A DNA stretch of 58,681 nt from assembly GCA_033557835.1 (NCBI GenBank), contig JAWQRO010000097.1, positions 1 through 58,681 of the forward strand. The letters run 5' to 3'. The notes beneath the pieces are model-generated. The model was given only the letters and a program-made list of their open reading frames with translations. It did no database searches and had not been told where the DNA came from. The translations under genes and the position numbers were made by a program. The stretch is from Helochares maculicollis. Lineage: Eukaryota; Arthropoda; Insecta; Coleoptera; Hydrophilidae. Below, one piece after another: positions 25,886-38,829 of the stretch (the first letter of the stretch is position 1; every line of letters begins with the position of its first letter).

Positions 25886-28800
25886 CTAGCGACGATTGCT
25901 GAATGTGTTATTCGGACCACGATTCGGAGGCCCCCTGTTAAAACTATTTGGCCTGCTTCCATTTCCAGCCATTGCTCCTCCGCCTCGAGCTTGCCCTGGA
26001 CCACCAGGACGCCTTTGGCCGTTATCTCGGGGTCTAGGTCCCCCATTTCCATCCATGCTCACTCTACCACCACCTACACCACCCCCACCATATGGAGGAC
26101 GATCTTTTGTCTTCTTCTCTTGTACATTAAGACGAGTGCCATTTTTATCATTATTTGGATAGTAAATACCCTAGAAAGAAAGTATAATTTCACTAAGCAC
26201 CCCTGAATCAACTTACAGCATTTTTCTCTCAAAGATATTAAAATAAAATTTTGGAGCCTTATGTAATGAATCAGAAGATACCTAAATACTTCTAGCATTA
26301 TAAGATCCTGACAATAGCTTTAATCCATTTCAATCATATACTTTAGTACTATTTTTTTTTAGTTTTTGTAGTTTTAGGAAAATTTCTATACAAAATACAC
26401 ACTATTATAAATATGATTAGTAGCAACTTAACTCGATTACAATAATAAATCGCTTAGGCAGGCCTTCAGCAAATCTTGTTGCTACTATAAACAGGTATTC
26501 CATCAAGATAGTGCGGTATGCATCCAATTTTAGTGGAATTTCAGAAAAAATTTTAACCCATTAAACACATATATATAACACACAAACTCTGTTACATTTG
26601 ATGTAATAGTCAGAGGCCAGAGATGATTTTGAAATCTCAGAAATTGATCTTTCAATGGATAAAATAATCATCGTCTTACTTAATTATCAGATGGGAAATT
26701 CAGTTTTAGTACTATGTAAGGATACATTTAAGCTTTTAAATGAGTAATTAATCTTAAAAACAAATTATTTATATTGTACCTAATGCATTGTATTGAGAAT
26801 GTATGAAATATGAAAACTATATTTCAATCAAGGGTTGCTTGTAATTTAACTGGACAAAACTTATGCTTAGACTTTCACAACAAACAAAAATTCTGATTTA
26901 CAAGCCCATGTCATTCTTGTCTGATTAATGGTGTACTTTTCACGTATGTTTAAAAAGTAAATATCACCAGAATATTATTTGTTTCAAGTAAAATCAGAGT
27001 GCTACAAACGCGTTTATACTCTTCAACACATTGAATGCAAGAACTCTATTAAGATGTTTTTTAAGAACTAGCAATGGTATACGAGAACCATATAAAAACG
27101 GGTGTTATATTTATACTATTATATATTTTTATACTACACGCATTAACCACCGTGTGTTAACAAAAGCCAATATTTTCCGAACTGCCAAAATAATATTTGT
27201 AAATTTTTATTATATGTCTTACACTAGAGACAACAGTGATGAAGAATGTTGTGCAGACAATTTTTCTAATTACTTAAACGACAATGATTTAGAAAGCTCT
27301 ATTGATACCGTTAGTTACGACGAATATATTTAGAGGATGAAGACATAATAATCCTCCTACACATCAAAGAATTAGTTACAATTCAAATTCAAACACGAAA
27401 GATCATATAAAGTGGTTGTCTAGAGTTCTGGAAGCCCTTTTGTATTGGGGATGACATTATATTGTATTTTGTGGATGAGGTTTTACATTTATGGTGCAGG
27501 AATTGGAATAGGTGCATAAGGGTATGCAGAGGTGAATCGAGCGCTGTGAGCGGAGGTATGACCATTTTTCAGAAAAACACAGAGGCAGATTTAATTATAT
27601 GCGGTCTTGACATTTCAATAATAATAATAATAATGAATATATAGAAGATTCAGATAGGCATTGCTAAGCGAGACCATTGCGCTATTAGTTTGTACCTACA
27701 TATATTAACACCTATAATCCAAAACAGCAACTGTTTTTACAAAAAGGCAAAATGCCATGAAAAGGAAAACCATTTTCCGGGTGTAAAATGCAAAGAAATT
27801 GAAAAAGTATTAAAGTCATGTGCATATGGTGTGTGAAAGCAATACTGGATTTATTAGCATTTTGAAAATATATAGTGGCCAAGGAAAATGCTTATTTAAA
27901 ATTATGCCATCAATTATATCACTATACAATGCTCGTTAAAAAAATAAGGTGATTTTTTTAATTCTCTCGAAAAATATTTATTTATTCGTCAATTTCTATT
28001 TCGCCCCTTTTAAAGGGGTGAAATCCTTCCTCTCAAATATATTAACTGCTATCTAAAAGAATAGATGAGTTCTAGGTGGCCTGAAATCAATTGCTCTGCA
28101 AAAAGATAATTATGTTCCGAAAGATGGATTTGGCAATCAAAGAAACTTATTTGGTTGAGATGGGGAGTCAGTGTTGATGAAAAATATCAAAACAACAAAT
28201 TGCAAAATTCAATGTACTTACTATAGACTACAATGCATATATGGGGAGCGCCGAAGCAATAGTTATCTAATTATTCAATTATTCGAAAAACGACAAAATA
28301 GACAAAAATGTTAGCAATGTACACAATACATTACACGCTGTTTAATTGATTTGTGTTATATGATTTGATCCAGCTAAAGTAAATAAATTATAAAATATTT
28401 GTAAAAGAAACAGCCATTCACTGGTTATCAGATGAAGCTAACGATAATGATAAAAAACCAATCCCAATGTCAGTAATACAAGCCAAACCTCCAAAACGTG
28501 ACCCATCAGGCTAACTATCAAAGAATTTTAGGAAACATAGAATGGAACCCGTGGAGGATTAACCCTTTATTATACAAAATTCTGAAATATATGACACAGA
28601 TTTTATCTTATATTAGCCGAATGACTTTTATATGACCCTAATAATATTTAGTTTATTTCAGCATTGACTCTGACAATGCATTGAATTAAAATGAATTGAA
28701 CTTGCCAAGTAGATAGTACGCTCAATGGTTGCATGTAATGGTCACCTATGGCATGTCTGTTACAGCTTACTGCAGTGTGTAGGAAATTTCAGCCTATTAG

Positions 28801-31800
28801 GTGTTTTGGTTGCTTGAAAGTCGACCACTTCAATGTTAGCATTATCGCACCTCATCGCATCTAAGTTAAGTCTGTTGCGTCCTATTGGGGCGCTGAAGGG
28901 AGAGGGTGGTATCCCCACTACTTTCTCATAGGTTAGGTATAGAGATAAGTTTAGTTTTAGAGTTAGTTTTAAGTATGCAACTGTAAAGAATAGTAATAAG
29001 TAATTTGTAAGCCCTTGTACATACCATTGGGAAGTGATTAAATACATCAATATACAGTCCACATAGTATTATTGGCTTGATCGTATTAACGCGCATAAGG
29101 TGCTTAATTTCGATCAATGCTACATTTTTGGTCTTCCACTTGGATGACACATTTTCTGGTCTTCGAACCGGATAATACAAAGTCCATAACGCATCTTTCA
29201 AGCAAATTCGTTATATGTATTTAAAAAATAGTCTAGTCATTAAATTTGAATAAAGATTTGTATATTGTTTTACACTCTCACAATGAAACCACAAGGTATA
29301 TTTCAATAGTTTTAAGAAATTATTATTAATGATTATTCACATGAAAAAATAGATTATGCAATTGACTCATCAGTTAGAGAAGAGAGAAGTGAATTAGAAG
29401 GCGGACAAACTCTGCAAATGCTGCACCCAATATAAGTACAGCTTGTTCTTATCAGTTGTTTTTAACTTTTTTTGAACAAGGATTAGATTTATTACTGATG
29501 AGAACTAATAGATACATCCATTGGTTTTACGAAAGCCGAAACATCCTAAGTCCTTCATCTGAACCTTCTGAAGTGACATTTGCAGAACTATACATGTTTC
29601 TATTAACAAATAGGCCATGACCAATAGAATAAATTTTGAGACTATTGGTGTAACGATGAGCGATTTCATAACCCATTGACACAATGCCAAGCAATCACGT
29701 TTTACACATTTTGCAATTTCATTTCATTAATATCAATGAAGCCCCAAACAAAAAAGATCCAATTTATGACCTGTGAAAACTTAGAAACATTTCCGATATG
29801 TTGAACAATAAATTTGGCAAAGTACACTACCCAACTGAAATAATTGCTGTCAATAAAGTAATAGTACTAGTCAAAGAGAAAATAGTTTTTCTTCGGTATA
29901 TTAAAAACAAGCATAAAAAATTTATATAAACTCTCCAATTCTTCTGGATACACATATGATATGTCAGTTTATTTGGAAAAACAAAATCAATTAGTTGGAA
30001 GTGGTGAGGGCATAATTTATTTATGGACCATTACTTTTCTTCACCACCATTATTTGATGATTTATTAAAACCAAAAATATGTGGTACCATAAAATATAAC
30101 AGACGTGCAATCCCTCATGATATTGGACCAAATGATGAATTCAACAATGTTATTAAACCACGAGTAGTTGAAGATTACAACCCTAACATAAGGTATGTTG
30201 GCAAGTCTGATAGAAAGGCTAATAGCCATAATATTGACATGAAAACACAGAGATGCCCAAAAAGGGTTTCAATTTATCGAATGTAACAATTCTGAATGGA
30301 CATTACGATATTATAAATATGTTTTTCTAACTTTTTGAAGTATTTTTAAAATATGTTTCCTTGTATAATAACATAATAATAGAACTACTTTAAATATAAT
30401 TTTCATTTTCATTACTTTTACTGTAACTAGACCGGTGCAAATTCCAATCAGCAAGGAATAGATTTTAAATTAAACTCATTTTTGTAATATACTATTCTAT
30501 GCAGATGTGAAAACAACATTTTTTTTATAGTTCAATAGCATTTATTTGTTAGAAAAACAGTGTTTTATTTAAAAATCTTCATTAGATCAAGATTTAGGAC
30601 CAATTTACTTTTGACATGATGTTCTGCGAGATATGCTGAAATTCAACAGTTATATGAGCAAAGTTTTTGACTAAGTGACAGGGGCATTCAATGTGTTAAG
30701 AAGTTTAGCAACTCTGAATAATTATGCATACTTAAGAATTTACAGTACTCTTCATAAATATAAAAAAATCTTGACTTATTACTCAGACACAGCTTTATGA
30801 AACCCACACTTCAAAACTAATATCACTATAAATAGTTGTACTTACTTTAGCTGCTAAACAATTTTGAACGGCTTGTTGGTTTTCATAAGTAATAAATCCA
30901 TAGTTTAGAGGTGTGCGAGCACCAGGGGGGCCTGACTTGTTTCCTGGTTTGCTGTGAATTCTTAAATCAACAATAATGCCGAACTGCTGGAAAATTTCTC
31001 GAAGTTCCTCTTCAGTTGCACTATGTGGCAAATTCCCTAAAAACAGCTGGTTTTGGTCATTGAACGAATTGCCTTGTGATCGCCTGCGTTCATCTGAAAA
31101 AAATTTGCGAAAAAAGAAAAATTAATTTTTAGAAGGAAAAGCCAAATATCTAAGTTAGAGCAAATAAATCATCGACAATAAAATGATCGTTCAAGAAGAG
31201 ACAGTAAATGCTTTAATATGACCCGTTACTCACCAAACACTCCAGCATCGTTATCATTTTCATTCATACTGTTCCTTCCAGGCCCCCGAGATTCTTGTCT
31301 GGGCATGCGTTGTTGCTGAATTTTATTTGTGCGGTTCATGTTGTTTCTTTGGCCCATAGGTTCCGAAGGGCTTCCTGATATAACATTTTGAGGATCGCGA
31401 TGATCAAACCGGTTGCTAGGTGGCTAAAAGTAAAACATTGCAACTTCAGTAATTTTAAAATTCCACTAAAATACATTTTGCTTTTCAACATTTCCAAAAA
31501 CAATTAATACAATACATGAATACTTACTGGAGACATTGATTTATTGGGAAGTATGGGAGTTGAATTAACTTGATTAAACCCACCAGAACTGTTTCCACCA
31601 GATTTCAATAAAGTAGCATAAGTTTTAGGTTCATTCACTAAAATAAAGATAGATAGAAATTAAACCTGGGATAAATTAAATGTGGAAAATTTTTGTTTCA
31701 TACCTGATTCTTGTGCTATTTCCGAAATCTCAGGCTCCTGTGGTTGCTCTTCAATGTAATTATTTTCCACTGGAGGTTCAGAAATTACTTCCTCAGTAGG

Positions 31801-34800
31801 TGGCTGAGGCTCTTCAACCGGAATTGGAGCCGGTATGGGTGTTTGAGCAACACTTGGTTGAATATTACTCAGAGCCGGCCCCATTCCTGGAGCAGGAGTT
31901 GGCGCCACATGCTGGGGAACTTGACCTAAAAACATTGAAATTAATAAGTAATCTTTTGCAATATAACGAAAAGTGATAGTACTTTTTACTACACTGAATA
32001 AAATATAAAACAAATTGTCAAATATCTTACCAGGCATAACCGACATCTCATCCGGGTGAACAGCTCCATTAATGGTGGGAGTAGGCTGGGTAGGAATAAC
32101 ATGAGGTGGTGGTGGTGGTTGAGCATGATGGTGAGGTACAGGTGGTAAGGTTCCAGGAATTGCTGTAGCAGCATTAGGACTGTAGTAAGGAATCGGTTGT
32201 TGAGTGATTGGTTGAATCTCGGCCAAGTTAGGTCGCTCCTGATTATTAATCTCATCTTCCATATCTGATCGAGAGTCACCCTCGCACTCTTCATCAGAAA
32301 TGATTTCATCCTAGGAAAAATGTGTATTAATTTCATATTAATCAGTAGCAATTCAATAATACTTACTTGATAGCGGAAAATATCATTATGGACGTAATAT
32401 TTCTTAGGGCTCTGGGCAGCCAAAACGAAAGTTTGGGTGAAACGACGCATTGGTTGGCCAGCGTTAGAAAGTTCACCAGTAACCTGAACAACAACGCCAT
32501 TTCCTAAAGTCGCCTGAGAATCAACCTGTGCAATCTTAGCATGACAATCTCTGAAGTTCAACTGTTGAATTTTTTGATGGATTTGTTTCTGGCCGATCAT
32601 TGGGCTGGTAGCACGGTTGGGAGGATCAAGGCCTCCATGAACAAACGATGATTGGTTATTGTAAAATCTAAAAATTTAAATACAATGAGCGCTAGCTTTT
32701 GGTGCTTTTTAAATTACACTTAATTAGATTGGCAAGCAGGAGATTCAATATTAATAATTCAATTGAAACAGTAAAAGTTAGACAAAGTTTGCGGATTCTG
32801 ATAAATAGTCACTCTAGTTTGTATGATATGAATCTATCAGTTCCAGGATGACAATATTCTAATATAGTGTGTAAAATTTTAACAATAGAACAAAGAACAT
32901 GTAATTGTGCATTGAAATGATGGAGTTGAACTTTTTATTAGCATAAAAGACATTTAAAAAAAACTCCTATAGATGTAGTTTCAAGCAGCACAAAGCACTA
33001 GAAACAATATACACATGTTATTAAACAAGTCTTATAAGTTCACCACAAATATCAAAAAAATTGGTCAATATTTGATAAATAAATGTTTGATTTTGTACAG
33101 GACTAAAAACGATTAATTTATTTATTTATCAGCACTTTTGATATATATGTATAGGAAAGACGCTCAGCATTAAAACAATAAATTCAAATGGTTAATGATG
33201 TCACTTTCAGCATAAAGCATTAATATTATATGTTCTATTTCGCATTGAGAATATATGACTTAAACCATACTGCATATCTCTCTTCTAGTTAATGTATTGA
33301 CCGCCAATATTTCGTAAAATGTCCAAACATAGATTTCACATTTTTAGGTTAATTTAGTTAATAACCTATTGCTTTCATGAGCATTTCTTTGCAAACTATG
33401 AAGATATCCTAAGGCCATATCGATGAAAGATAGAAGAGGGCCGTATTGGCCATATTCAATAGAGGGCGCATAGTCGACAGGCAGCATGAAAAGCTTAAGA
33501 CAGATATATTGTGCCAAAGTGGCCGAATTAGAATACCTTGGTGTCGGCCACAAGTGGTTGGCACAGCTATCAACATGTTAAATAATTGATGAAGAGCTTT
33601 ATCAAAAGACTCAGCATTTATTTTAAATCGAAACATTGAAATACTTATTTAGGAGTGGTGCCCGAGAAAGCAGTATAAATTACGTAAACGTTATAAAAAT
33701 AAAAAATGATGTATGAATTTGAAGTATAGAAACTTGGTATAATATTTAAAAGATCATTCGACCAATTTATAGTAATAAAAAATGTTTGATTAGATCATTA
33801 GAAAATACAAATAAAACTATTGGTTTGTTCATATATCAAAGTATTGCTTTACTAACTTCATCGACTAAAAAATGTGCGATTGCATTTCCCAGTTGATGTT
33901 AAACAAATCTAATAAAAAAGAATTCAAGATTATTTTTGTTCAGCTGTATTGTTTGCAGCAACTGATTACCTAGCAAAGCAAAATTTAGGTGCTTCTATTT
34001 CATAACAATAAAAGTACCACTAATTAGTGTATCACAAACTGATTAATTTTGAAGTGTTTGGTTTTATTTATGGATTGCAAAATAAATGAATATGGACTTA
34101 TCTCCCTTATCAATTTTCAGAAAGATTTAAGCAAATTTGAAATGCTGTACAAGAAACCAAAAGCACACAATGGACTTACAATAAAAGGGACCATTTTAAA
34201 GAAAATTTAACAAATACAATTACCAATATGGCCTTGTTTTGCTGGGCAAATTTTTAATGTACTATGTATTTATAAAACTGCACCAATCCACCAGCACATC
34301 AAGTCCAGCAAATTATTAAGACAAAAACATTAACAAGCAATTGCATCTCTCAAAAACCAGCTTAGGCTTATTGATTGTGCCGGAAAAAAAACCTTAAAGG
34401 TTAATTAAGCCACTATATAATTTTCAAAATATTGAACTGTTTTGTTTTAAATGGTCACTTAGTGACCAAGTGATATACCAAAAGATTATGGCAAAGAAAT
34501 GGACAGAGACCCTCTTATGGCCAGAACAAGGGATGGTATTTTAGGGGACTAGAGTAAGTATATGCCAAATGTTTTTGAATCTACTTGCCATGTGTTTAGG
34601 CTATTGCGTGTTTCATCTTTAGAAATGTCGGTTTACGTCAGTTTCGTAAAACATTTGAGACGGGAACGTTTCTTATCTATCAATAACAGTGCTACGTTTT
34701 TTATGTTTTGGAAAAGATGTTGATTTGATTTTACAATGAGTGTCAAAATGTATTGTGTTAAAAAATGTGGAAATGGGACGCACCCAAACAAGAAGAGACC

Positions 34801-37800
34801 AAATATATCGGAAAAAAGACTGCTGAATTTACTCAAGTTACACACCAAAATTCAAGAAAGTAAGTCCAGGTTTTGGTTATCGTATGATAAAAGTTAATGC
34901 AGTTTTTCAACTATTTCAAATGTAGTCATTCGTAAAGTGTGCATATCACAAGCAAACTTTTTGGCAAGTGGTGTGTGTGGTTTGGGAACCAAACTATGAT
35001 CCTGTAAAACAAGACTTACGGCATATTGGCGAAAATCTAATAGATGAATTTTCTATTTATTACAAATTAGTCATTTGTAGACACTGTGATTCTGTTGAAA
35101 ACATGGGAAACAGTGTATGTATGGGTTACACGTGATCATAATTCATCTACTGATTCAAAACTGTAGCACGATAAGTGGCCAATCGAAGAGAATTCATGTT
35201 GGTCAAGGTAAAAGACAAACATAAGCTAACTATTTGAATTAAAGTACATAAAGCTATGAAGCCAGGCTATGAAGAAGTGACGGGAGGTGATCTTACTCCC
35301 TGCACTGGCGATTATACTCAAAACTTTGTCGAATATGGTTAGCGATATTGAAGTTTGAATGAAAAATGATGGCTCTGATTCACCTTTGCACATAGTAAAA
35401 GTGATAAGCTTTAGAAATCGGTCTAAACAGCTATGAAATGTGGTTGGAGATAGACAAAGAGGTTATGTACTGTTGCAGAAAGTTTGCTTCTGAAGGTGTA
35501 AAACAGTGCAGGATGACTTAAAAATAAACTAGAAAATAAATGGAATAGTAGGGCACTAATAATGAAGGTCAATTATATGGTGTAGAAAACGCAAATAAAA
35601 GGTAATTGCAAAACATTACATGACTTTCTATATCAAAACTTTAAGCGTGTTTATTTCAAAACTGCAGGTTTCAAGTTGGCCGCGCCTATATCTCATATAA
35701 TTTATAACCAATTCAAATTTGAACTATATCTTTAAAACTATGTTATCTAAAGAAACAGAATTATATTTTAACTGCATAGTTAATTTGTAATTGACAATTT
35801 TCTAGCTGTTATGTGCAAAAACCAATTTTAGTGAGTCATCATAATTCAAAATTTACAGTAGCTGTTGTTACAGACTTGGACCCATCAAAATATAAGGTGA
35901 CCTGAGAAGCACTGCAAAGCCATTTTCTGAAACTAATGGTTTAGTCACATGTACAACCCATTTCTGCCTTTGTAAATGGTTAATTATAATTTTTATATTT
36001 TTCCGGAAAAAAATTCTTAAAAGCCTATTTTTTGCCTTTCGAGAAGCCTAACATCTAAAATTGAATATATCAGGTGCGCAAGTTTAAAATGTCTATTGAA
36101 GCAACTGTTGGAACCCAAAGCGCCATTTTTTTGGTAAAACTGCCCACTACAACCCCTCATATTCCTTTAGTTGTTTACAAGATAGCATACTTCTTTTTCG
36201 TGTGAAACATGTCGAAATTTGAGCAAAGTAAAGAGCATTTGCGGCATATAATGATTTTCTTGTTCAATCAAACGTAAAAGGCATCGAATTCTTATAGAGA
36301 CTTACGGCGATCTTGCTCCAGCTGTCGAGCCTTGTAAATGCTGGTTTCAACGAGTCAAAAGTGGTGATGTTATTGGCAAAGATCATGAAAATCGACCAAA
36401 AAAGTTTGAAGATGACAAATTACAAGTATTATTGGACGAAGACGGTACACAAACAACAAATGATGGCAGAGCAGTTGAATGTCACTCCGCAAGCCATTTC
36501 TGATTGCCATCGCCTTAGAGCCATGGAAAAGATTAAAAAGGTTGGAAAATGGGTTCCACACAAACCGAATAAACGACAAATGGAAAGACGAAAAACTATG
36601 TGCAAAATGCTGGATTTTCGCCACAAAAGAAAGGTTTGTAACTGGCGATAAAAAATGGATATGTTTTGAGAATCCCAAACGTAAAAAATCGAGGGTAACG
36701 CCAACCAAGGACAACCATCAACATCCGAGTACAAAACCGGATCGGTTTGTGAGGAAGACAATGCTGTGAGTGTGATGGGATCAGAAGGCAGTAGTGTACA
36801 AGCTTCTCAAAGACGGCGAAACATTAAATACTGTCCGCAACGACAACAAATGATCAATTTAAATCACGCATTGATCGAAAAACGCCCAGAATGGGCTCGA
36901 AGACACGGCAGTCATTCTGCAACATGACTACACTCTTGCACATTTAGCCAGAGTGGTCAAAGAATCAACTTCTTCGCTTAGTTGGGAACTCCTACCCCAC
37001 CCGCCATATTCACCAGACCTGCTGCCTTCTGATTATCACCTCTTCTCAACGATGAGACATACACTGGCTGAGCAATACTTCAAAACTTTCGAATGTACAA
37101 AAATGGATCGATGAATGGATATCAATGAAACTTTCTTTTGGAATGATATCCATAAATTGCCCGAGAGATGGATAGAATGTGTAAAAACGTTTAGCTGTTA
37201 TTTAATAAAAAAGAACAGTAAAATGCTTCATGAAATCTATACATAATCAAGAAAATCCAAAAAGATAAAAATGGTTGGACCGAATTGCATCGCCTGCATA
37301 TCAAATGTACTCTAGTTTTGTCAATACCAACAGTGTTGATAGAAAATATAGAAATTTATACCAATTTGTTATATACAGCAGTTATGACGATATACCCATA
37401 TCCCAATTTTTGAAGACCTCAATTATACTAAACAATTTTTTTGTTTAGTACCACGTGTAATATGATGAAAACATTTTTCACAGACTAGTTATTCATAGGT
37501 ATAGGTTACAACGGTTACATGAGGTACTTAAAAAAAATATGTATATATATATATATAAAAATTTGTAAGGCATTCTATTATAGATTTGCTTAGACTAAAA
37601 CAAACTACCTAGATTCAAATTGTTATCAATATTTCTCAATATAGCTACACATATACTAGTACAATATGCAGAGAATACCATATTACTCAATAACAAATAG
37701 AATTACTTTGTTAAACTGTTGTCTATTTCAATTCTTGTAATGATTTAAAGGTGTATTGAGTAATGGAGATTTTCTCCATTTTGGACAATATTTTTGTATC

Positions 37801-37949
37801 AAGAACTACTAGGAAAATATTTGAAAGCATGGTACTTAAATATAAATTTACCTGTGCAAGTGCGTAGGAGCCTTGTTCAACAGGGTGTAGTATTGTCGGA
37901 CGAACTCACGTCCCACGCTGTCTGGTGAAGGGGGAACTTCCATGACCAT
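25886..37949 (-). CDS. rin: rasputin / G3BP, NTF2-domain and RRM RNA-binding protein
   Basis: Orthologue of Drosophila rasputin and vertebrate G3BP, the cytoplasmic stress-granule nucleator. Coding exons: 37949-37852, 32667-32367, 32310-32031, 31925-31704, 31637-31528, 31423-31234, 31093-30846, 26170-25886; 577 residues in frame throughout. Order of parts: NTF2-like domain, about 8-132 (GREFVRQYYTLLNKAP, then IQQLNFRDCHAKI and PKKYYVHNDIFRYQ); acidic segment after 134 (DEIISDEECEGDSRSD); proline-rich region to about 300; RRM about 415-510 with RNP2 LFLGNL and RNP1 NYGFITYE; C-terminal RGG-type tail (QRRPGGPGQARGGG). Intron 1 is 5.2 kb and intron 7 is 4.7 kb, and both contain dead transposons. 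The first ATG is the MVMEVPPSP start, conserved in the family; an acceptor just before it shows a non-coding first exon. Confidence 0.97.
27200..30300 (+). mobile_element. decayed piggyBac-type transposase pieces in rasputin intron 7
   Basis: Antisense to rasputin. At about 27215-27330 is an acidic stretch (DNSDEECCADNFSNY) like piggyBac N-termini. At 29900-30290 is the catalytic region: SSGYTYDMSVYLEKQ, then DHYFSSPPLFDDLL and CGTIKYNRRAIP, the hallmark DNWYTSPPLFxxLL...CGTVRxNRKG blocks of the PGBD4-like group. At about 28440-28560 lies IQAKPPKRDPSG, which resembles a piggyBac C-terminal segment but sits upstream of the catalytic part, so at least two copies or a rearrangement are involved. 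Many stops; not functional. The limits are approximate. Confidence 0.65.
28650..29230. repeat. unidentified insert between piggyBac pieces
   Basis: This stretch interrupts the piggyBac-like matches and has a different, less AT-rich composition. Minus-strand 28926-29201 is open for 91 codons, and plus-strand CFGCLKVDHFN near 28800 loosely resembles a gag zinc knuckle. It could be a retroelement or LTR fragment; I could not identify it. Confidence 0.25.
33344..33636 (-). pseudogene. frameshifted coding-like fragment in rasputin intron 1
   Basis: Two overlapping minus-strand frames look protein-like in complementary parts: FKINAESFDKALHQLFNMLI and PTTCGRHQG in one, then ATLAQYICLKLFMLPVDYAP and QYGPLLSFIDMALGY in the other. 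A single frameshift near 33540 would join them. I do not recognise the family; a processed pseudogene or transposon fragment are both possible. Confidence 0.3.
36068..37302 (+). mobile_element. decayed mariner element in rasputin intron 1
   Basis: Starts with MSKFEQSKEHLRHIM near 36210, then KKFEDDKLQVLLDEDG-like helix-turn-helix region across frameshifts, ISDCHRLRAMEKIKK and GKWVPHKPN (36500-36570), a catalytic-region stretch CDW-to-MTGDKKW type near 36640 with NPKRKKS, then HPPYSPDLLPSDYHLF near 37000 and a C-terminal LPERW-like end near 37160. Imperfect inverted ends are suggested by CAGGTGCGCAAGTT near 36070 and its relaxed reverse complement near 37275-37300, each next to TA. Several frameshifts and stops make it dead. 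It is antisense to the host gene. Confidence 0.75.
37504..37558. repeat. AT-rich run with short (TA)n
   Basis: Poly-A stretch followed by a TA run of about 16-18 bases (around 37541-37557) in rasputin intron 1. Confidence 0.5.
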
Positions 37950-38408
37950 TACTAAAGTAAACCCAACGTGAACAGAAAATTAATTGAGGATATGAAGTCT
38001 TTTTGCAAAGGATGCAAATGCTAAGGTGAAACTAGTTCTGCAACAGCAAAATTTATATTAATAAACGAAAATTTAATTTTTTTTTTGGTTTGCTTTAAAA
38101 GATAGCGATTGCACCCAAGGAGTGTGTTTCCTTATAGCCCAGTATCTTTAGGCAAACAAAGAGATTCCATTATCAGCACATGGGTTTTTTGGGTACATAC
38201 CGAAAACCGAAATTTTGCTAAAATTACGATTGAATATCTATTCTTTTGTTAATACAACCAAGTTTCGTTGTAATTTTAACATGATTTCGCTCGAGTAATG
38301 CTTTAAAAAATAATTTTAAGCCGCAGTCTCGTGTGGCAAAAAAATGCTTAAACTAAAATTCAGTGACTTTACCGAATTGTCAAAAATATGCAAAAAATAT
38401 TAACTTAC

Positions 38409-38470
38409 CAGTGATTACCACGTTAAAACAGGCGAAGAATTGAATATTTCTAAGGGAATATGGAGATAAA
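38409..38470 (-). other. rin: candidate rasputin 5' UTR exon (proximal)
   Basis: Minus-strand donor CACTG|GTAAGTTAA ends at 38409 and can splice to the acceptor just before the rasputin ATG (37952-37953). The upstream limit is unknown. Confidence 0.4.
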
Positions 38471-38574
38471 TTAGCAACTTAGATGTTCCGTAGGAATCTA
38501 ATATTCTAGAAAACACCGCAAATTCACGGGTGTAGTATACTTGGTAAATTGTCGAATGTATTTACTATCCTTAC

Positions 38575-38770
38575 CGTCTCAACGTAGTGGCGCTGATGCG
38601 AGAAAATAATCTCGAACCCAAAGTTTCTGGATAGGTGTCGAGATTATTAGGACATGGGCGCCTGCGCACAAGCTAAAAATTCTTGTGGAATCAAGGCATC
38701 CAACATAAAATCCCCTAGATAACGTTGCCACTTTTGAAAATGGTTTCGCGCTATATTTACCCAACTAACT
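38575..38770 (-). other. rin: candidate rasputin 5' UTR exon (distal)
   Basis: A second minus-strand donor (GAGACG|GTAAGGATAG) ends at 38575. The stretch is less AT-rich than its surroundings and lies next to ETS-type sites, so it may be the main first exon, with the 38409 donor as an alternative. The small ORF inside it is not supported as coding. Confidence 0.4.
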
Positions 38771-38811
38771 TCCGGCTTTGGTTCAGAGACTCCCTCAATC
38801 ACCGCTTCCGG
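38768..38811. promoter_or_regulatory. paired ETS-type sites, putative rasputin promoter
   Basis: ACTTCCGG (38768-38775) and GCTTCCGG (38804-38811) occur 36 bases apart just upstream of the candidate distal first exon. ETS/GABP sites of this kind are typical of housekeeping promoters; the function is inferred. Confidence 0.4.
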
Positions 38812-38829
38812 TTAATACCTTGAAAACCT

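Noticed and set aside
27031..27210. Start of a 100-codon plus ORF before the piggyBac-like acidic segment
   Set aside because: The part before 27210 is tyrosine/isoleucine-rich low-complexity reading and does not look like a transposase N-terminus; only the later acidic part was used.
38579..38764. 61-codon minus ORF near the rasputin promoter
   Set aside because: Better explained as 5' UTR exon or promoter DNA with a strong donor at its end; no protein similarity recognised.
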